Notes under the pieces: generated by a model
The model's input: the letters and a program-made list of their open reading frames with translations, nothing else
Databases searched by the model: none
What the model was told of the DNA's origin: nothing
In this document: positions 10,041-19,161 of the stretch, in pieces
How positions within the stretch are numbered: position 1 is the first letter of the stretch
How the letters are laid out: each line of letters opens with the position of its first letter
Translations under genes and position numbers: made by a program
DNA from: Streptomyces atratus
GTDB taxonomy: Bacteria; Actinomycetota; Actinomycetes; Streptomycetales; Streptomycetaceae
Reading direction: 5' to 3'
DNA: 64,000 nt
Assembly: GCF_900119365.1 (NCBI RefSeq)
Contig: NZ_FPJO01000008.1
Coordinates: 1-64,000 of the forward strand

Positions 10041-12425
10041 TCAGAGGGTCTTGATCTGACGGACGACAGCGGAATCGTCCGGGGCGAAGCCGAAGGACAC
10101 CGGGATGGTCTCCTTCGGACGCGGGCCGACCAGCGCGGCGACCTCGGCCGGCAGCCCGATGGTGTAGTCGGACACGTCGACGGGGAGTCGGCTCCCGGCC
10201 TCGGTGTCGCAGCTGAACTCCACGCCGGCCACGGCGCCGGTGAAGTGGAAGACCACTCCCTCGGCACCCTCGCCCTGCTTGGTGAGCGCGGCGCGGTCCA
10301 TCCGTACGCCGGCGACGACACAGGACTTCAGCGGCTCGCGCGGCAGCCGGATCTGCAGCCGCCACGCCTCGCGCTGCGAGGCGACCTTGAACCGCACCCG
10401 GCGGGTGTCGCCCGAGGTCGAGTCGGCGAGCAGCGACACGGTGGGCGCCGACAGGTCGAGGGCGGGAGCGCCGGCCTTCAGTACGGGCTCGTCGCCCCGC
10501 TGCGGGTAGTAGTCGGCGGCCGAGCCGCGCGCCGGGTCGTCGCCGAGGACCTTCCTGGTCCAGGCGTCCGGCTCCGGGTCGCCGCTGATCCAGGTGGTGG
10601 TGCCCAGCGACAAGTCCTTCACGTACACGAGGGCGTTGGGACGCTGATGCTCGGCGCTGAACCCGGAGCGCAGCAGTCCCGTCCCCACCAGCGCCAGTGC
10701 CAGCACGGCCGCCGCGGCGGAGGCCACGCCCGGCCGGGGGACCCGGGCCAGCAGCGGCAGCAGCAGTGCGCCACCGATGGCCGCCACGAGTACGGCCACC
10801 GCCGCCAGGGGGATGCCGAGCGCGATGAGCAGGCTGTCCACCAGCGGCGCGAACAGGACGACCGCCACGGCGGGACCGGCCGCCGCGAGCAGCGTGCCCA
10901 CCAGGAGCCGCTGTCCGGAGTGCTCCCCGCCGGTGTCCCGGCAGGCCCACCACAGCGCGGGCAGCCCTGCCAGCAGCGGCCACTGGAACAGATAGCTCGT
11001 CCCGGGCAGCGCGATCACGGCCCCGAGCAGCAGGACCGCCCCGATGGTCAGCACACCGCACAGCAGCTCCGCGGGGCGCCGTCCCCGCAGCAGCCGAGCC
11101 GCCATCAGCAGCGCGGCCGCTGCCAACACCAGGAATCCGGCCGCGAAGAAGCCCCGTTCGTACGGCTCGGACAGGGGCAGCGCCGCAAGCCCGGGGCGCA
11201 GCGCCGCCGCCGCGAGCCACAGTCCGAAGGAGCCGAGGGCCGCGACGAGCACCGCCGCGAAACCGGTGCCCGCGGTCACGAGGACCCCCTTGACCCGCAG
11301 CGCGGAGGTGCGCGCGCCCCGGTACGCAAGAGCGATGAGGCCGAGGACCGTGGCCCCGGCCAGCGGCAGCGCCCAGTCGGCCGGGTAGCGCACGAGGATC
11401 CGTGCGAACAGGTCGAAGTAGACGCTGTCCCCGCCGTCGTGCAGCGTCCGCAGGTCGTGCTCGCCGAGCCCGCGGACCAGCCCCAGCATCGACTCGCCGT
11501 GGTGCTGGACGCTGTCCGGGCTGAGCCGTTCGAGGTCGTCGTGCGGCGAGTGGTAGTCGTGGAAGCCGTGCAGGAACGCGGCGTTGAGGCCGATGGCTCC
11601 CTCGTCGCGGAAGACGGTGAAGTCGCTGCCGTTCGGCATCCGCTTGTAGACCTCGTACGCCAGCGAGTTGGCCACCGGCCTGCTGCTGCCGTCGGCGAAC
11701 GCGTCGATCAGTGGGCCGTTGCCGGTGCTGGTCTCGAACATCATCACCGGACCGCTGCTGCCGCGGGCCTCCCAGTTGAGGACCGCCCCGTAGCCGTCGA
11801 CGCCGTTCCTCTGTACGAACAACTCCGCGCCGAGCGCTCCGAGTTCCTCACCGTCGGTGAAGAGGAACACCACGTCGTTGCGCACACCGCCGCCGCTCTT
11901 GAGCGCGCGCATCGTCTCCAACATGGCGGCGACGGCCGCGCCGTCGTCGGCGGCCCCCGGGCCCGTGGGCACGGAGTCGTAGTGCGCGACGAGCAACAAG
12001 GTCTTGCCACCGCTGAGCTGCGGGTCCTTGCCCGGCACCCGGGCGATCACGTTGTGGGCGGTCGCCGCCGGGAACGGGTTGCCCCAGGCGGGGCGCACGA
12101 CGTCACCCGACTGGACACTGACCTCGGCGCCGAGCGCCCGCGCCGTGTCCGCGACGTAGCCGCGCACCCGGGTGTTGTCGGCGGTGCCCAGCGGGTGCGG
12201 CCGCTGGGCGATCTCCCGCAGATGCCTCTCGGCACGCCCGGCGGAGAATTCCGTCGCCGGCGCGTCGGCACCGCTCGCGGGGGGCGGTGCAAAGGCCAGC
12301 AGCGCCAGCACGCCGAGAAGCGCCAGCATCGCCAGGACCGCCGGGAGCACCGCACGGCGGTGGCCGGGGCGGGGTGCGACGGGCCCCGCCTCCCGGGACA
12401 GCTCGTCCGTGGTGTTCAAGGTCAT
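10041..12425 (-). CDS. Membrane-anchored M28-family metallopeptidase
   Basis: Predicted zinc aminopeptidase-like enzyme of 794 aa. One N-terminal membrane helix (about 27-48) is followed by an M28 peptidase domain (about 60-330). Its metal ligands sit in VAHYDSVPTGPGAADDG (near 147-163) and the acidic pair in TDGEELG (near 191). Six to eight further hydrophobic segments follow, then a soluble C-terminal domain of about 190 residues. The layout resembles the Fxna/ER-metallopeptidase branch of M28, with the catalytic domain outside the cytoplasm. The ATG at 12425 is preferred because it lies 7 bp after the radical SAM stop; an upstream extension would overlap that gene. Its place between the radical SAM gene and the exporter suggests a role in product maturation, such as removing an N-terminal acyl-peptide during export, or in immunity. 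That role is inference. Confidence 0.88.
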   Translation of the reverse strand: MTLNTTDELSREAGPVAPRPGHRRAVLPAVLAMLALLGVLALLAFAPPPASGADAPATEFSAGRAERHLREIAQRPHPLGTADNTRVRGYVADTARALGAEVSVQSGDVVRPAWGNPFPAATAHNVIARVPGKDPQLSGGKTLLLVAHYDSVPTGPGAADDGAAVAAMLETMRALKSGGGVRNDVVFLFTDGEELGALGAELFVQRNGVDGYGAVLNWEARGSSGPVMMFETSTGNGPLIDAFADGSSRPVANSLAYEVYKRMPNGSDFTVFRDEGAIGLNAAFLHGFHDYHSPHDDLERLSPDSVQHHGESMLGLVRGLGEHDLRTLHDGGDSVYFDLFARILVRYPADWALPLAGATVLGLIALAYRGARTSALRVKGVLVTAGTGFAAVLVAALGSFGLWLAAAALRPGLAALPLSEPYERGFFAAGFLVLAAAALLMAARLLRGRRPAELLCGVLTIGAVLLLGAVIALPGTSYLFQWPLLAGLPALWWACRDTGGEHSGQRLLVGTLLAAAGPAVAVVLFAPLVDSLLIALGIPLAAVAVLVAAIGGALLLPLLARVPRPGVASAAAAVLALALVGTGLLRSGFSAEHQRPNALVYVKDLSLGTTTWISGDPEPDAWTRKVLGDDPARGSAADYYPQRGDEPVLKAGAPALDLSAPTVSLLADSTSGDTRRVRFKVASQREAWRLQIRLPREPLKSCVVAGVRMDRAALTKQGEGAEGVVFHFTGAVAGVEFSCDTEAGSRLPVDVSDYTIGLPAEVAALVGPRPKETIPVSFGFAPDDSAVVRQIKTL

Positions 12426-12432
12426 CGCCGGC

Positions 12433-14319
12433 TCAGACCGTCCGCCAGAACGGCACAATGTTCTCGATCTTCTCGATCATGCCGTGGCAGTAGTTTGCGT
12501 TGTGGTCCAGGCTCTGCGCCGCCATGAACGGGTACTGCAGCCGTTTGTGGTCCACGGTGAACATCGGGCCGTTCGGCGGCGCCGGGTCCAGCCGGGCGGC
12601 GGTCGCCAGCGCCTCGTGCCAGGACGCGGCCAGCTCGACGGTGTACGCACGACCTTTCCGGCCCGTAACCTTCAGCGTCTCGAAGGGGTAGTCGTGCTCT
12701 TCGAGCGGCGTCGTGCTGTACACGTATGGCCGGTTGACCAGGTCGATCTCGAACAGCCCGCGCGCGGTCTCGTCCGACCACCACGGCTGCGCCTGCGCGA
12801 ACTCCCTCAGGTGCCGGGTGAACAGGGCGCGGTGCTCGTGCAGCACGGTGTGGATGAACAGGCCGTAGTTGCCGACGTCGTAGAACAGGGCGTCCCGGAT
12901 CGACCGCTCGACGTACTCGACGATCGGGTCGTCCTCCGGCAGTGTGCGCCAGTGGTCGACGAACGCGGAGAACAGCTCCGGGAACGTGACGATGCCCTTG
13001 CCGGTCAGGTACTTGCTGGTGGCGCGCAGGCTACGGGTGTTGTGCACCGCGTGGACCGCGTAGAAGTACCGCATGCCCTCGACGAACTCATCGGCGCTGA
13101 CCTGCTCGGTGGCGATGACGATCTGCGCCTCTGCGACTCCCCCGCCGGCGGGCCGGGTGACCAGGCCGAGCTTCTCTTGGTTGTGGTAGATCGGCGTGTT
13201 GTTCAGCAGCAGGTGCGAGTACGAGATGATCGTGTGCGCGTCTTTCTCGCACAGCGTTCCGATGCCGGCCTTGAACGTCTCCAGCGTCTCGCCGGGCAGC
13301 GGCCAGATCAGCTCGATGAACGAGCTGAGCCCGCGGTCGCGCAGATCGTCCTGGACCGAGCCGAAGGCGTCCAGCTTGATGTTGTCCCGGCGAATGATCT
13401 TCAGGCTCTCCGGCTCCAGCGTCTGCATCGACACCGGCTGCGAGGTGACGAGGCCGGCCTCCTGGAAGATGCCGGTGATCTTGGTGACGGCGTGCGGCTT
13501 GTTCTTCGCCGAGGAGAAGTAGACAACGTTGGGCAGGTGGTTCTCGCGCGTCAGCGAAGCGATGTGCTCGGAGAACTCCACGTCCCGCGCGAGCATGCCC
13601 CAGTTGGCGTCGGCGATGTAGAGGAAGAGCGTGCCGTTACGCGACATCCAGGTCAGCTCGTCGCGCACCCGGTCCTCGTCGAAGCGGTACACCCGGTCGT
13701 TGGTCGCCGCGCCCCAGAAGCAGAAGCCACAGTGGTACGGGCAGCCGCGGTTGGTCTCGATGATGCTGATGCTGTACTCGGGCGCGATGAGCCCGGACAG
13801 GAACGGCGACGGAATGGTGTCCAGGTCCTTGATGCGCGCCCGGTCACCGGTGTTCACCAGTTCGCCGTCCCGGTAGACGCTCAGCCCCTCGACCTTGGTG
13901 AGGTCGGGGTGCGGCTCGGTGAGCTCGCGCAGGTACTCGGTGAAGGAGATCTCGCCCTCGCCGTTGCACAGCGACAGCTTCTCGTCCTGCGGGTCGAGGT
14001 AGCGCAGCCCGTGGTGCATGACCTGCGGGCCGCCCAGCATGATGTCGGCGTCCGGCTTCGCCTCGCGCAGCATCTTCACCAACGGCCGTACCAGGCCGAT
14101 GTTCCAGACGTACGTCGAGAACGCGAAGACGTCCGAGTCCTTGGCCAGCAGGTCCTTCGCGATGCTGTCGAGCGGCGTCTTGATGCTCGTCGTGTACTTG
14201 TCGAACCGGTACTCCTTCGAGACCACGGAGTCCGTCGACGCGTACGCCTCCAGATAGCCCGACACCAGCGGGGTGATCCTCTCGAACACCGAGAGCTCCA
14301 CCGTCGTCACCGTCTTCAT
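12433..14319 (-). CDS. Cobalamin-binding radical SAM enzyme
   Basis: 628-aa enzyme with an N-terminal B12-binding-like domain (about 50-150, containing MLGGPQV and NGEGEISF) and a radical SAM core with the cluster motif CPYHCGFC near residues 192-199. The C-terminal half (about 400-628) is specific and unassigned. Known B12-radical SAM enzymes of this layout (class B) methylate unreactive carbon or phosphorus, or do other C-C chemistry; the reaction here cannot be read from sequence. The ATG at 14319 overlaps the upstream NRPS stop (ATGA), implying translational coupling. A longer in-frame reading upstream runs through the NRPS gene in another frame and is not credible. A plausible job is C-methylation of an amino-acid building block or of the carrier-bound peptide. 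Confidence 0.92.
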   Translation of the reverse strand: MKTVTTVELSVFERITPLVSGYLEAYASTDSVVSKEYRFDKYTTSIKTPLDSIAKDLLAKDSDVFAFSTYVWNIGLVRPLVKMLREAKPDADIMLGGPQVMHHGLRYLDPQDEKLSLCNGEGEISFTEYLRELTEPHPDLTKVEGLSVYRDGELVNTGDRARIKDLDTIPSPFLSGLIAPEYSISIIETNRGCPYHCGFCFWGAATNDRVYRFDEDRVRDELTWMSRNGTLFLYIADANWGMLARDVEFSEHIASLTRENHLPNVVYFSSAKNKPHAVTKITGIFQEAGLVTSQPVSMQTLEPESLKIIRRDNIKLDAFGSVQDDLRDRGLSSFIELIWPLPGETLETFKAGIGTLCEKDAHTIISYSHLLLNNTPIYHNQEKLGLVTRPAGGGVAEAQIVIATEQVSADEFVEGMRYFYAVHAVHNTRSLRATSKYLTGKGIVTFPELFSAFVDHWRTLPEDDPIVEYVERSIRDALFYDVGNYGLFIHTVLHEHRALFTRHLREFAQAQPWWSDETARGLFEIDLVNRPYVYSTTPLEEHDYPFETLKVTGRKGRAYTVELAASWHEALATAARLDPAPPNGPMFTVDHKRLQYPFMAAQSLDHNANYCHGMIEKIENIVPFWRTV

Positions 14320-17300
14320 GCGTCCCCCAATTCGTTGCGAGTGCGCTCCACCAGCCCGCGCAGTGGACCGTCCGCGCCGGACCGGAGGTCTTCCAGTACG
14401 GCGATGAGCCGCTGCCCCAGCTCGTACGCGTCGCCCGGCAGTGCCCGGTCGGCGGCGAAGGTGAATGCGAGTGAGTCCTGTGCGCCGCGCAGGATGTCGA
14501 CCCGGACCGGGAACTCGGTTTGGGCCAGTCCGAGATCGCGCACGACCAGCGGATGGTCGACCGCGACCGGCAGCTCGGCCGCCTTGAGGGACTCGTCGAC
14601 CGGGTAGTTGTCGAAGACCAGCACCGTGGCAAGGTCCCGTCCCCCGGTCATCGCCTCCAGTTCGAGCACACCGTGCTCCTCGGCGGCGGCCCGCTCCAGC
14701 TGCAGCCGCAGCGCGGCGTCCACGGCCGGCTCGCCGTCCCGTGCGGTGAACCGCACCGGCATGGTGTTGATGAACGGCCCGACGGCCGACTCGGCGCCCG
14801 CGAGCGCGGATCGGCCTGACGCGGTGATGCCGAACACCACGTCGTCGGTGGCCGTGCGGCCTGCCAGTACCACAGCCCAGGCCAGCTGGACCTGTGTGGC
14901 GAAGGTGACACCGCGCTCCCGGCCCAGTGCGTCCAGCCCCGCGAGCAGGGCCGGGTCCAGGTCGTGCACCAGCCGGACCGGCCGGCCCGGCGCCGTGCCG
15001 GATACCACCGGCCGCGACTCCGGTTCGGGTGCCCAGGGTCCGGGGCAGTCGCGCAGGTAGTCCGTCCAGAACTCCGCGGTGCCGCCGCGAGCCTGGCCCG
15101 CGACCCACTCGACATGCCGGGAGAACGCGAGCGGCTCGGGCAGCTCCGGCTGCTCACCGGATGCGAACGCCAGGTAGGCGAACAGCAGTTCTCGCCGCAG
15201 CTGCATGCACGACCAGCCGTCCAGCAGGCTGTAGTGGTGCAGTTGGACGACCAGCTGCACATCGTCGGTGAGCCGGTAAAGCAGGAGCCGGATCAGCGGG
15301 GCAGCGTCGACCTCGAAGCCGCGCCGTCGCTTCTCGTCCAGCTCGGCGAGGACCTCTCGCTCCTGCTCCTCGGGCGGCGTTCCGCGTAGATCGCGCGATT
15401 CCAGGGGCAGGTCGACACGGTCGGCGACCACCGGCCGGGGCTGGCCGGACGCCACGTCGCGGTAGGAGGTGCGCAGGATCGCGTGGCGCGCGAACAGCCA
15501 CTCCCAGGCGGCGTGGAACGCCTTTTCGTCGAGCTCTCCGGGCAGCGGAAACGCCGACTGGATGACGTACAGACCGGGCACGGGCCGCCGGTGGGCGACG
15601 GACAGCATGTGTCGCTGGATGGGTGCCAGCGCGGAGGCGCCGGCAGACGCACCATCGGCATCCGCGGGCTGCCGGGCCGCCGGCTCCTGCGCCGCCGCAC
15701 GGTCCACGGCCGCCGCCAGCTCGCCGATGGTCTGGTGCTCGAACACCAGGCGCGGGGAGAGTTCGAGACCGGCCGCGCGGGCGCGGGTCACCATGCGGAT
15801 GCAGGTCACCGAGTCGCCGCCGAGGGCGAAGAAGCCGTCGTCAGCGGTGATTTCGGGGCGGCCTAGCAGCTCCCGCCAGACCTCCGCCAGCGTCAGCTCG
15901 GTGGGCGTGTGCGGGGCCCGGCCCGTGCCGATGCCGCCGCTGACGGGCGCCCCGGTGCCGGGAACCGGCAGCCGGCCCCTGTCCACCTTGCCGTTCGGTG
16001 TGAGCGGGATCCGCTCCAGCACGACAAGGGAGGAGGGCACCATGTACTCGGGGAGCCCGGAGCGCAGCCGCTCACGCAGCACTCCGGTGTCCGGCTCGGT
16101 GCCCGGCTCGGGCACCAGGTAGCCGACGAGGGTGCGCCGTCCGCCGGCCTCGGGGGCGGCCACCACGGCCTCGGCGACCTCCGGCTGTGCGCGAAGCGCC
16201 GCCTCGACCTCGCCCAGCTCGATGCGGTTGCCCGCGATCTTCACCTGGAAGTCGATACGGCCCAGCAGCTCCAGGACCCCGTCCGGCCGGTACCGGGCCA
16301 GGTCGCCCGTGCGGTACATGCGGTCGCCGGGCACGCCGCTGAACGGGTTGGGTACGAACCGTTCGGCCGTCTGGGCGGCGGCGCCGAGGTAGCCCCAGGC
16401 CAGCCCGGTGCCGCCGAGGAACAGCTCACCGGGGACACCCTGCGGGACAAGGTGCCCCTCGGGGTCCACGACGTAGGCGAGCTGGTTGGCCATGGGCCGC
16501 CCGTAGGGGATGCTGCGCCAGGCCGGGTCGACCTCGCCGATCTCGAAGATCGTGGAGTCCATCGACGCTTCCGTCGCGCCGCCCAGGCTGATGACACGGG
16601 CGTCGGGGGCGAGGGCACGCAGTCGGTCCGGCATCGCCACCGGAATCCAGTCGCCGCCCAGCAGCACCACGCGCAGCGTGGGCAGCTCGTCGATGCTCAG
16701 ATCGCTGGCCGCGTCGATGAGCAGACCCAGCAGCGCGGGCACGGAGTGCCAGACGGTGACCCGGTGTTGCGCGATCAGGTCGAGCCAGTGGCCCGGATCG
16801 CGTTCGCGTGCCGGGTCGGGCAGTACGACTGCGGCGCCGGCCATCAAGGTGCCGATGACGTCGTACGCGGTCATGTCGAAGCCGAGCGACGACACCGACA
16901 GCACGGCGTCGCCCGCGCCGACGCCGAAGCGGCGGTTGAAGTCGGAGAAGTTGTTGACGCGGCCCCGCTGGTCGAGCGTCACCGCCTTGGGCCGCCCGGT
17001 GGAACCCGATGTGAAGATGACGTAGCAGAGGTCGTCCGGGGCGGCGTGGGAGACGAACGGTGCGTCGGACAGCCCGTCGAGGCGCTCCGCCAGCTCCTCA
17101 AGGACCAGCACGGGCGCGTCGGTCGTCGGCACCCGCTCACGGACCGAACGGCTGGTGAGCACCGCCATCGCCCCCGCGTCGCCGAGCATCAGCGCCAGCC
17201 GGTCGGCCGGGTGCGAGGTGTCGAGCGGCAGATAGGCGGCGCCGGCCTTCAGCACGGACAGCACGGAGAGCGGCAGGTCCGCGGTGCGATCCGTCGCGAT

Positions 17301-18956
17301 GCCGACGACCGTGCCGGGGCCCGCGCCCTGCTCGGCGAGTATGCGCGCCAGCTGGTTCGAGCGCCGGTCCAGTTCGGCGTAGGTGAGGGTGCCCGAGGCA
17401 GTGCGGACGGCCGGGGCGTCGGGATGGGCCGCGACCCGCTCGGCGAACAGCGCGGCGATTGTGCTGCCCTCGGGAAAGTCCACGGCCGTGTCGTTCCACT
17501 CCAGAGCCGCGCGGGTGGCCTCCGCGTCCCCGAGGACGGGCAGCGCCGAGAGCACCGCGTCCGGGTCGGCGACCATGGCGGCGACGGCGTTCTCCAGATG
17601 GCCCAGCAGGGCGTCGATACGCTCAGGGGTGAAAACCTCGGCGTCGTACTCGCAGCTGACATCGATGCCATCGGGACCGTCCAGCAGTGACAGGTCCAGA
17701 TCGAACTTGGCGGTGCCGTTGTGCAGGTCGAACCGCTCGACCGCGAACCCGGGCAGGCTGTCGGTCTCGGGCACCTGCTGGTAGACGAACATCACCTGGA
17801 ACAGCGGGTTGCGCGAGAGGGTGCGCTCCGGCCGCAGCCGGCCGACGACCTTCTCGAACGGCACGTCCTGGTGGTCGTAGGAGGCCACCACGTCGTCCCT
17901 GACTTGGCGCACCGCCTCCCGCATCGTGGCCGAGCCCTGCGGGCGCACCCGCAACACCAGCGTGTTGGCGAAGCAGCCGATGAGCTGCTCGGTGTGCGGC
18001 GTCGGCCGGTTGGAGGCGGGGGTACCGATGAGGAAGTCCCGCTTCCCCGTCTGCCGGCGCAGCACCGCACCGAGCGCGGTCAGCGCCGTCATGAACGGCG
18101 TGACGCCCTGCTCGGCGCAGAACGCGTGCATGCGCGCGGCGAGCTCGGACGGGATACGCCGGCGCCGACGGCCGCCGCGGTGCGTGGGCTTGGCCGGGCG
18201 CGGCCGGTCCGTCGGCAGGTCGAGCGACGTCTCGGCGCCCTCCAGCCAGGCTTCCCAGAAGACCAGTCCGCGCTCCAGCCGCTCGCCCTCGGTCTGCGAC
18301 CGCTGCCAGCCCGCGTAGTCGGCGTACTGGATGGGCAGCGCGGGGAGCGTGGCCTGCCCGCCGGAGCACAACGCGCCGTACACGGCGGAGAACTCCCGGA
18401 AGAGGAGCTCCGTGGAGGCGCCGTCGGTGGCGATGTGGTGGACCACGATGACCAGCACGTGGTCCTCGTCCGCCAGCTCGATCAGCGCGGCCCGCAGCGG
18501 AAGGTCGTGCTCCAGGTCGAAGGGGAGCGCCGCGAAGTCGGCGGCCAGCGCCCGCGCGGCCGGCTCTCGCTCGTCCTCGGGGCGCGTGGACAGGTCCGTG
18601 TGCGTGAGCCGCAGATCCTGGTGGTCGCCGAGGGCCGTCCCGGGTTCGTCGCCGTGAATGACGTACCGTGTGCGCAGGATCTCGTGGCGGCGCACCACCT
18701 CTTGGAGCGCGACCTCTGCCTCGGCGGCGCGCAGCTCGCCGCGCAGCCGCAGGGCCATCGGCACGTTGTACAGGCCGCTGTCCGTGTCCTGCTGCCACAG
18801 GAAGTGGAACTGCCACTGTGCGAAGGACAGCGGCTGCGGTCCCTCGCCGCGGGGTATCTCGGGCCTGGTGGCCGCGCGGCGCTCGGCCAGCAGCTTGGCG
18901 AGCAGCGCCTGCCGGTTCGCCGGCAGGGCCGCCAGCCGTTCGTCCAGGGAAGTCAT
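14316..18956 (-). CDS. NRPS C-A-PCP-C with a variant terminal condensation domain
   Basis: 1546-aa NRPS. Domains: C at about 40-470 (HHIATDG near 172), A at about 490-1005 (FTSGSTGRPKA near 650), PCP (GGDSV, Ser near 1044), and a second C-like domain at about 1130-1530. The A domain belongs to the branch typified by PchE/HMWP2, with GFDMTAYDVIG and LGGATEAS in place of YGPTE. By eye its code is DMYHLGLMDK, unlike the Cys code DLYNLSLIWK. With Dap-forming genes next door, Dap is the best guess for its substrate. The terminal C-like domain reads LHHYSLLDGWS: if D-G is aligned, the second catalytic His is Tyr, with an extra His before. The start overlaps the MbtH gene end (ATGA) and the stop overlaps the radical SAM start (ATGA). 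Confidence 0.94.
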   Translation of the reverse strand: MTSLDERLAALPANRQALLAKLLAERRAATRPEIPRGEGPQPLSFAQWQFHFLWQQDTDSGLYNVPMALRLRGELRAAEAEVALQEVVRRHEILRTRYVIHGDEPGTALGDHQDLRLTHTDLSTRPEDEREPAARALAADFAALPFDLEHDLPLRAALIELADEDHVLVIVVHHIATDGASTELLFREFSAVYGALCSGGQATLPALPIQYADYAGWQRSQTEGERLERGLVFWEAWLEGAETSLDLPTDRPRPAKPTHRGGRRRRRIPSELAARMHAFCAEQGVTPFMTALTALGAVLRRQTGKRDFLIGTPASNRPTPHTEQLIGCFANTLVLRVRPQGSATMREAVRQVRDDVVASYDHQDVPFEKVVGRLRPERTLSRNPLFQVMFVYQQVPETDSLPGFAVERFDLHNGTAKFDLDLSLLDGPDGIDVSCEYDAEVFTPERIDALLGHLENAVAAMVADPDAVLSALPVLGDAEATRAALEWNDTAVDFPEGSTIAALFAERVAAHPDAPAVRTASGTLTYAELDRRSNQLARILAEQGAGPGTVVGIATDRTADLPLSVLSVLKAGAAYLPLDTSHPADRLALMLGDAGAMAVLTSRSVRERVPTTDAPVLVLEELAERLDGLSDAPFVSHAAPDDLCYVIFTSGSTGRPKAVTLDQRGRVNNFSDFNRRFGVGAGDAVLSVSSLGFDMTAYDVIGTLMAGAAVVLPDPARERDPGHWLDLIAQHRVTVWHSVPALLGLLIDAASDLSIDELPTLRVVLLGGDWIPVAMPDRLRALAPDARVISLGGATEASMDSTIFEIGEVDPAWRSIPYGRPMANQLAYVVDPEGHLVPQGVPGELFLGGTGLAWGYLGAAAQTAERFVPNPFSGVPGDRMYRTGDLARYRPDGVLELLGRIDFQVKIAGNRIELGEVEAALRAQPEVAEAVVAAPEAGGRRTLVGYLVPEPGTEPDTGVLRERLRSGLPEYMVPSSLVVLERIPLTPNGKVDRGRLPVPGTGAPVSGGIGTGRAPHTPTELTLAEVWRELLGRPEITADDGFFALGGDSVTCIRMVTRARAAGLELSPRLVFEHQTIGELAAAVDRAAAQEPAARQPADADGASAGASALAPIQRHMLSVAHRRPVPGLYVIQSAFPLPGELDEKAFHAAWEWLFARHAILRTSYRDVASGQPRPVVADRVDLPLESRDLRGTPPEEQEREVLAELDEKRRRGFEVDAAPLIRLLLYRLTDDVQLVVQLHHYSLLDGWSCMQLRRELLFAYLAFASGEQPELPEPLAFSRHVEWVAGQARGGTAEFWTDYLRDCPGPWAPEPESRPVVSGTAPGRPVRLVHDLDPALLAGLDALGRERGVTFATQVQLAWAVVLAGRTATDDVVFGITASGRSALAGAESAVGPFINTMPVRFTARDGEPAVDAALRLQLERAAAEEHGVLELEAMTGGRDLATVLVFDNYPVDESLKAAELPVAVDHPLVVRDLGLAQTEFPVRVDILRGAQDSLAFTFAADRALPGDAYELGQRLIAVLEDLRSGADGPLRGLVERTRNELGDA

Positions 18957-19159
18957 GTGGCCCGTCCCCCGAGTCGCTCACGGACCGACTTGGGCGTGAG
19001 GTCCGTCCAGACCTCGGCGATGTGCTCCAGGCACGCCTCGCGGGTGCCGGAGAATCCCGTCTCCGTCCAGCCGGCCGGCAGGGCCCGCTCGGCGAACCAG
19101 ATCGAGTGCTGCTCCTCGTGGTTGACCACGACCTTGTACCGCATGGTGTCGTCGCTCAT
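18953..19159 (-). CDS. MbtH-like protein
   Basis: 68-aa MbtH-family protein, a small partner that binds NRPS adenylation domains and is often needed for their folding or activity. It shows the family signature NHEEQHSIWF and the Trp-containing stretch LPAGWTETGF, and has the usual family length. It starts 2 bp after the SbnB-like stop, and its stop overlaps the ATG of the downstream NRPS gene. Its likely partners are the three adenylation domains of this cluster. Confidence 0.97.
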   Translation of the reverse strand: MSDDTMRYKVVVNHEEQHSIWFAERALPAGWTETGFSGTREACLEHIAEVWTDLTPKSVRERLGGRAT

Positions 19160-19161
19160 GA

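Noticed and set aside
9195..12527. Plus-strand open frame of about 1100 codons opposite the ABC exporter and M28 genes
   Set aside because: No domain, low-complexity translation, and it spans two genes with clear motifs on the other strand.
14319..15108. N-terminal extension of the radical SAM gene
   Set aside because: The extra 263 residues are out-of-frame NRPS sequence; the conserved start is at 14319 with ATGA coupling.
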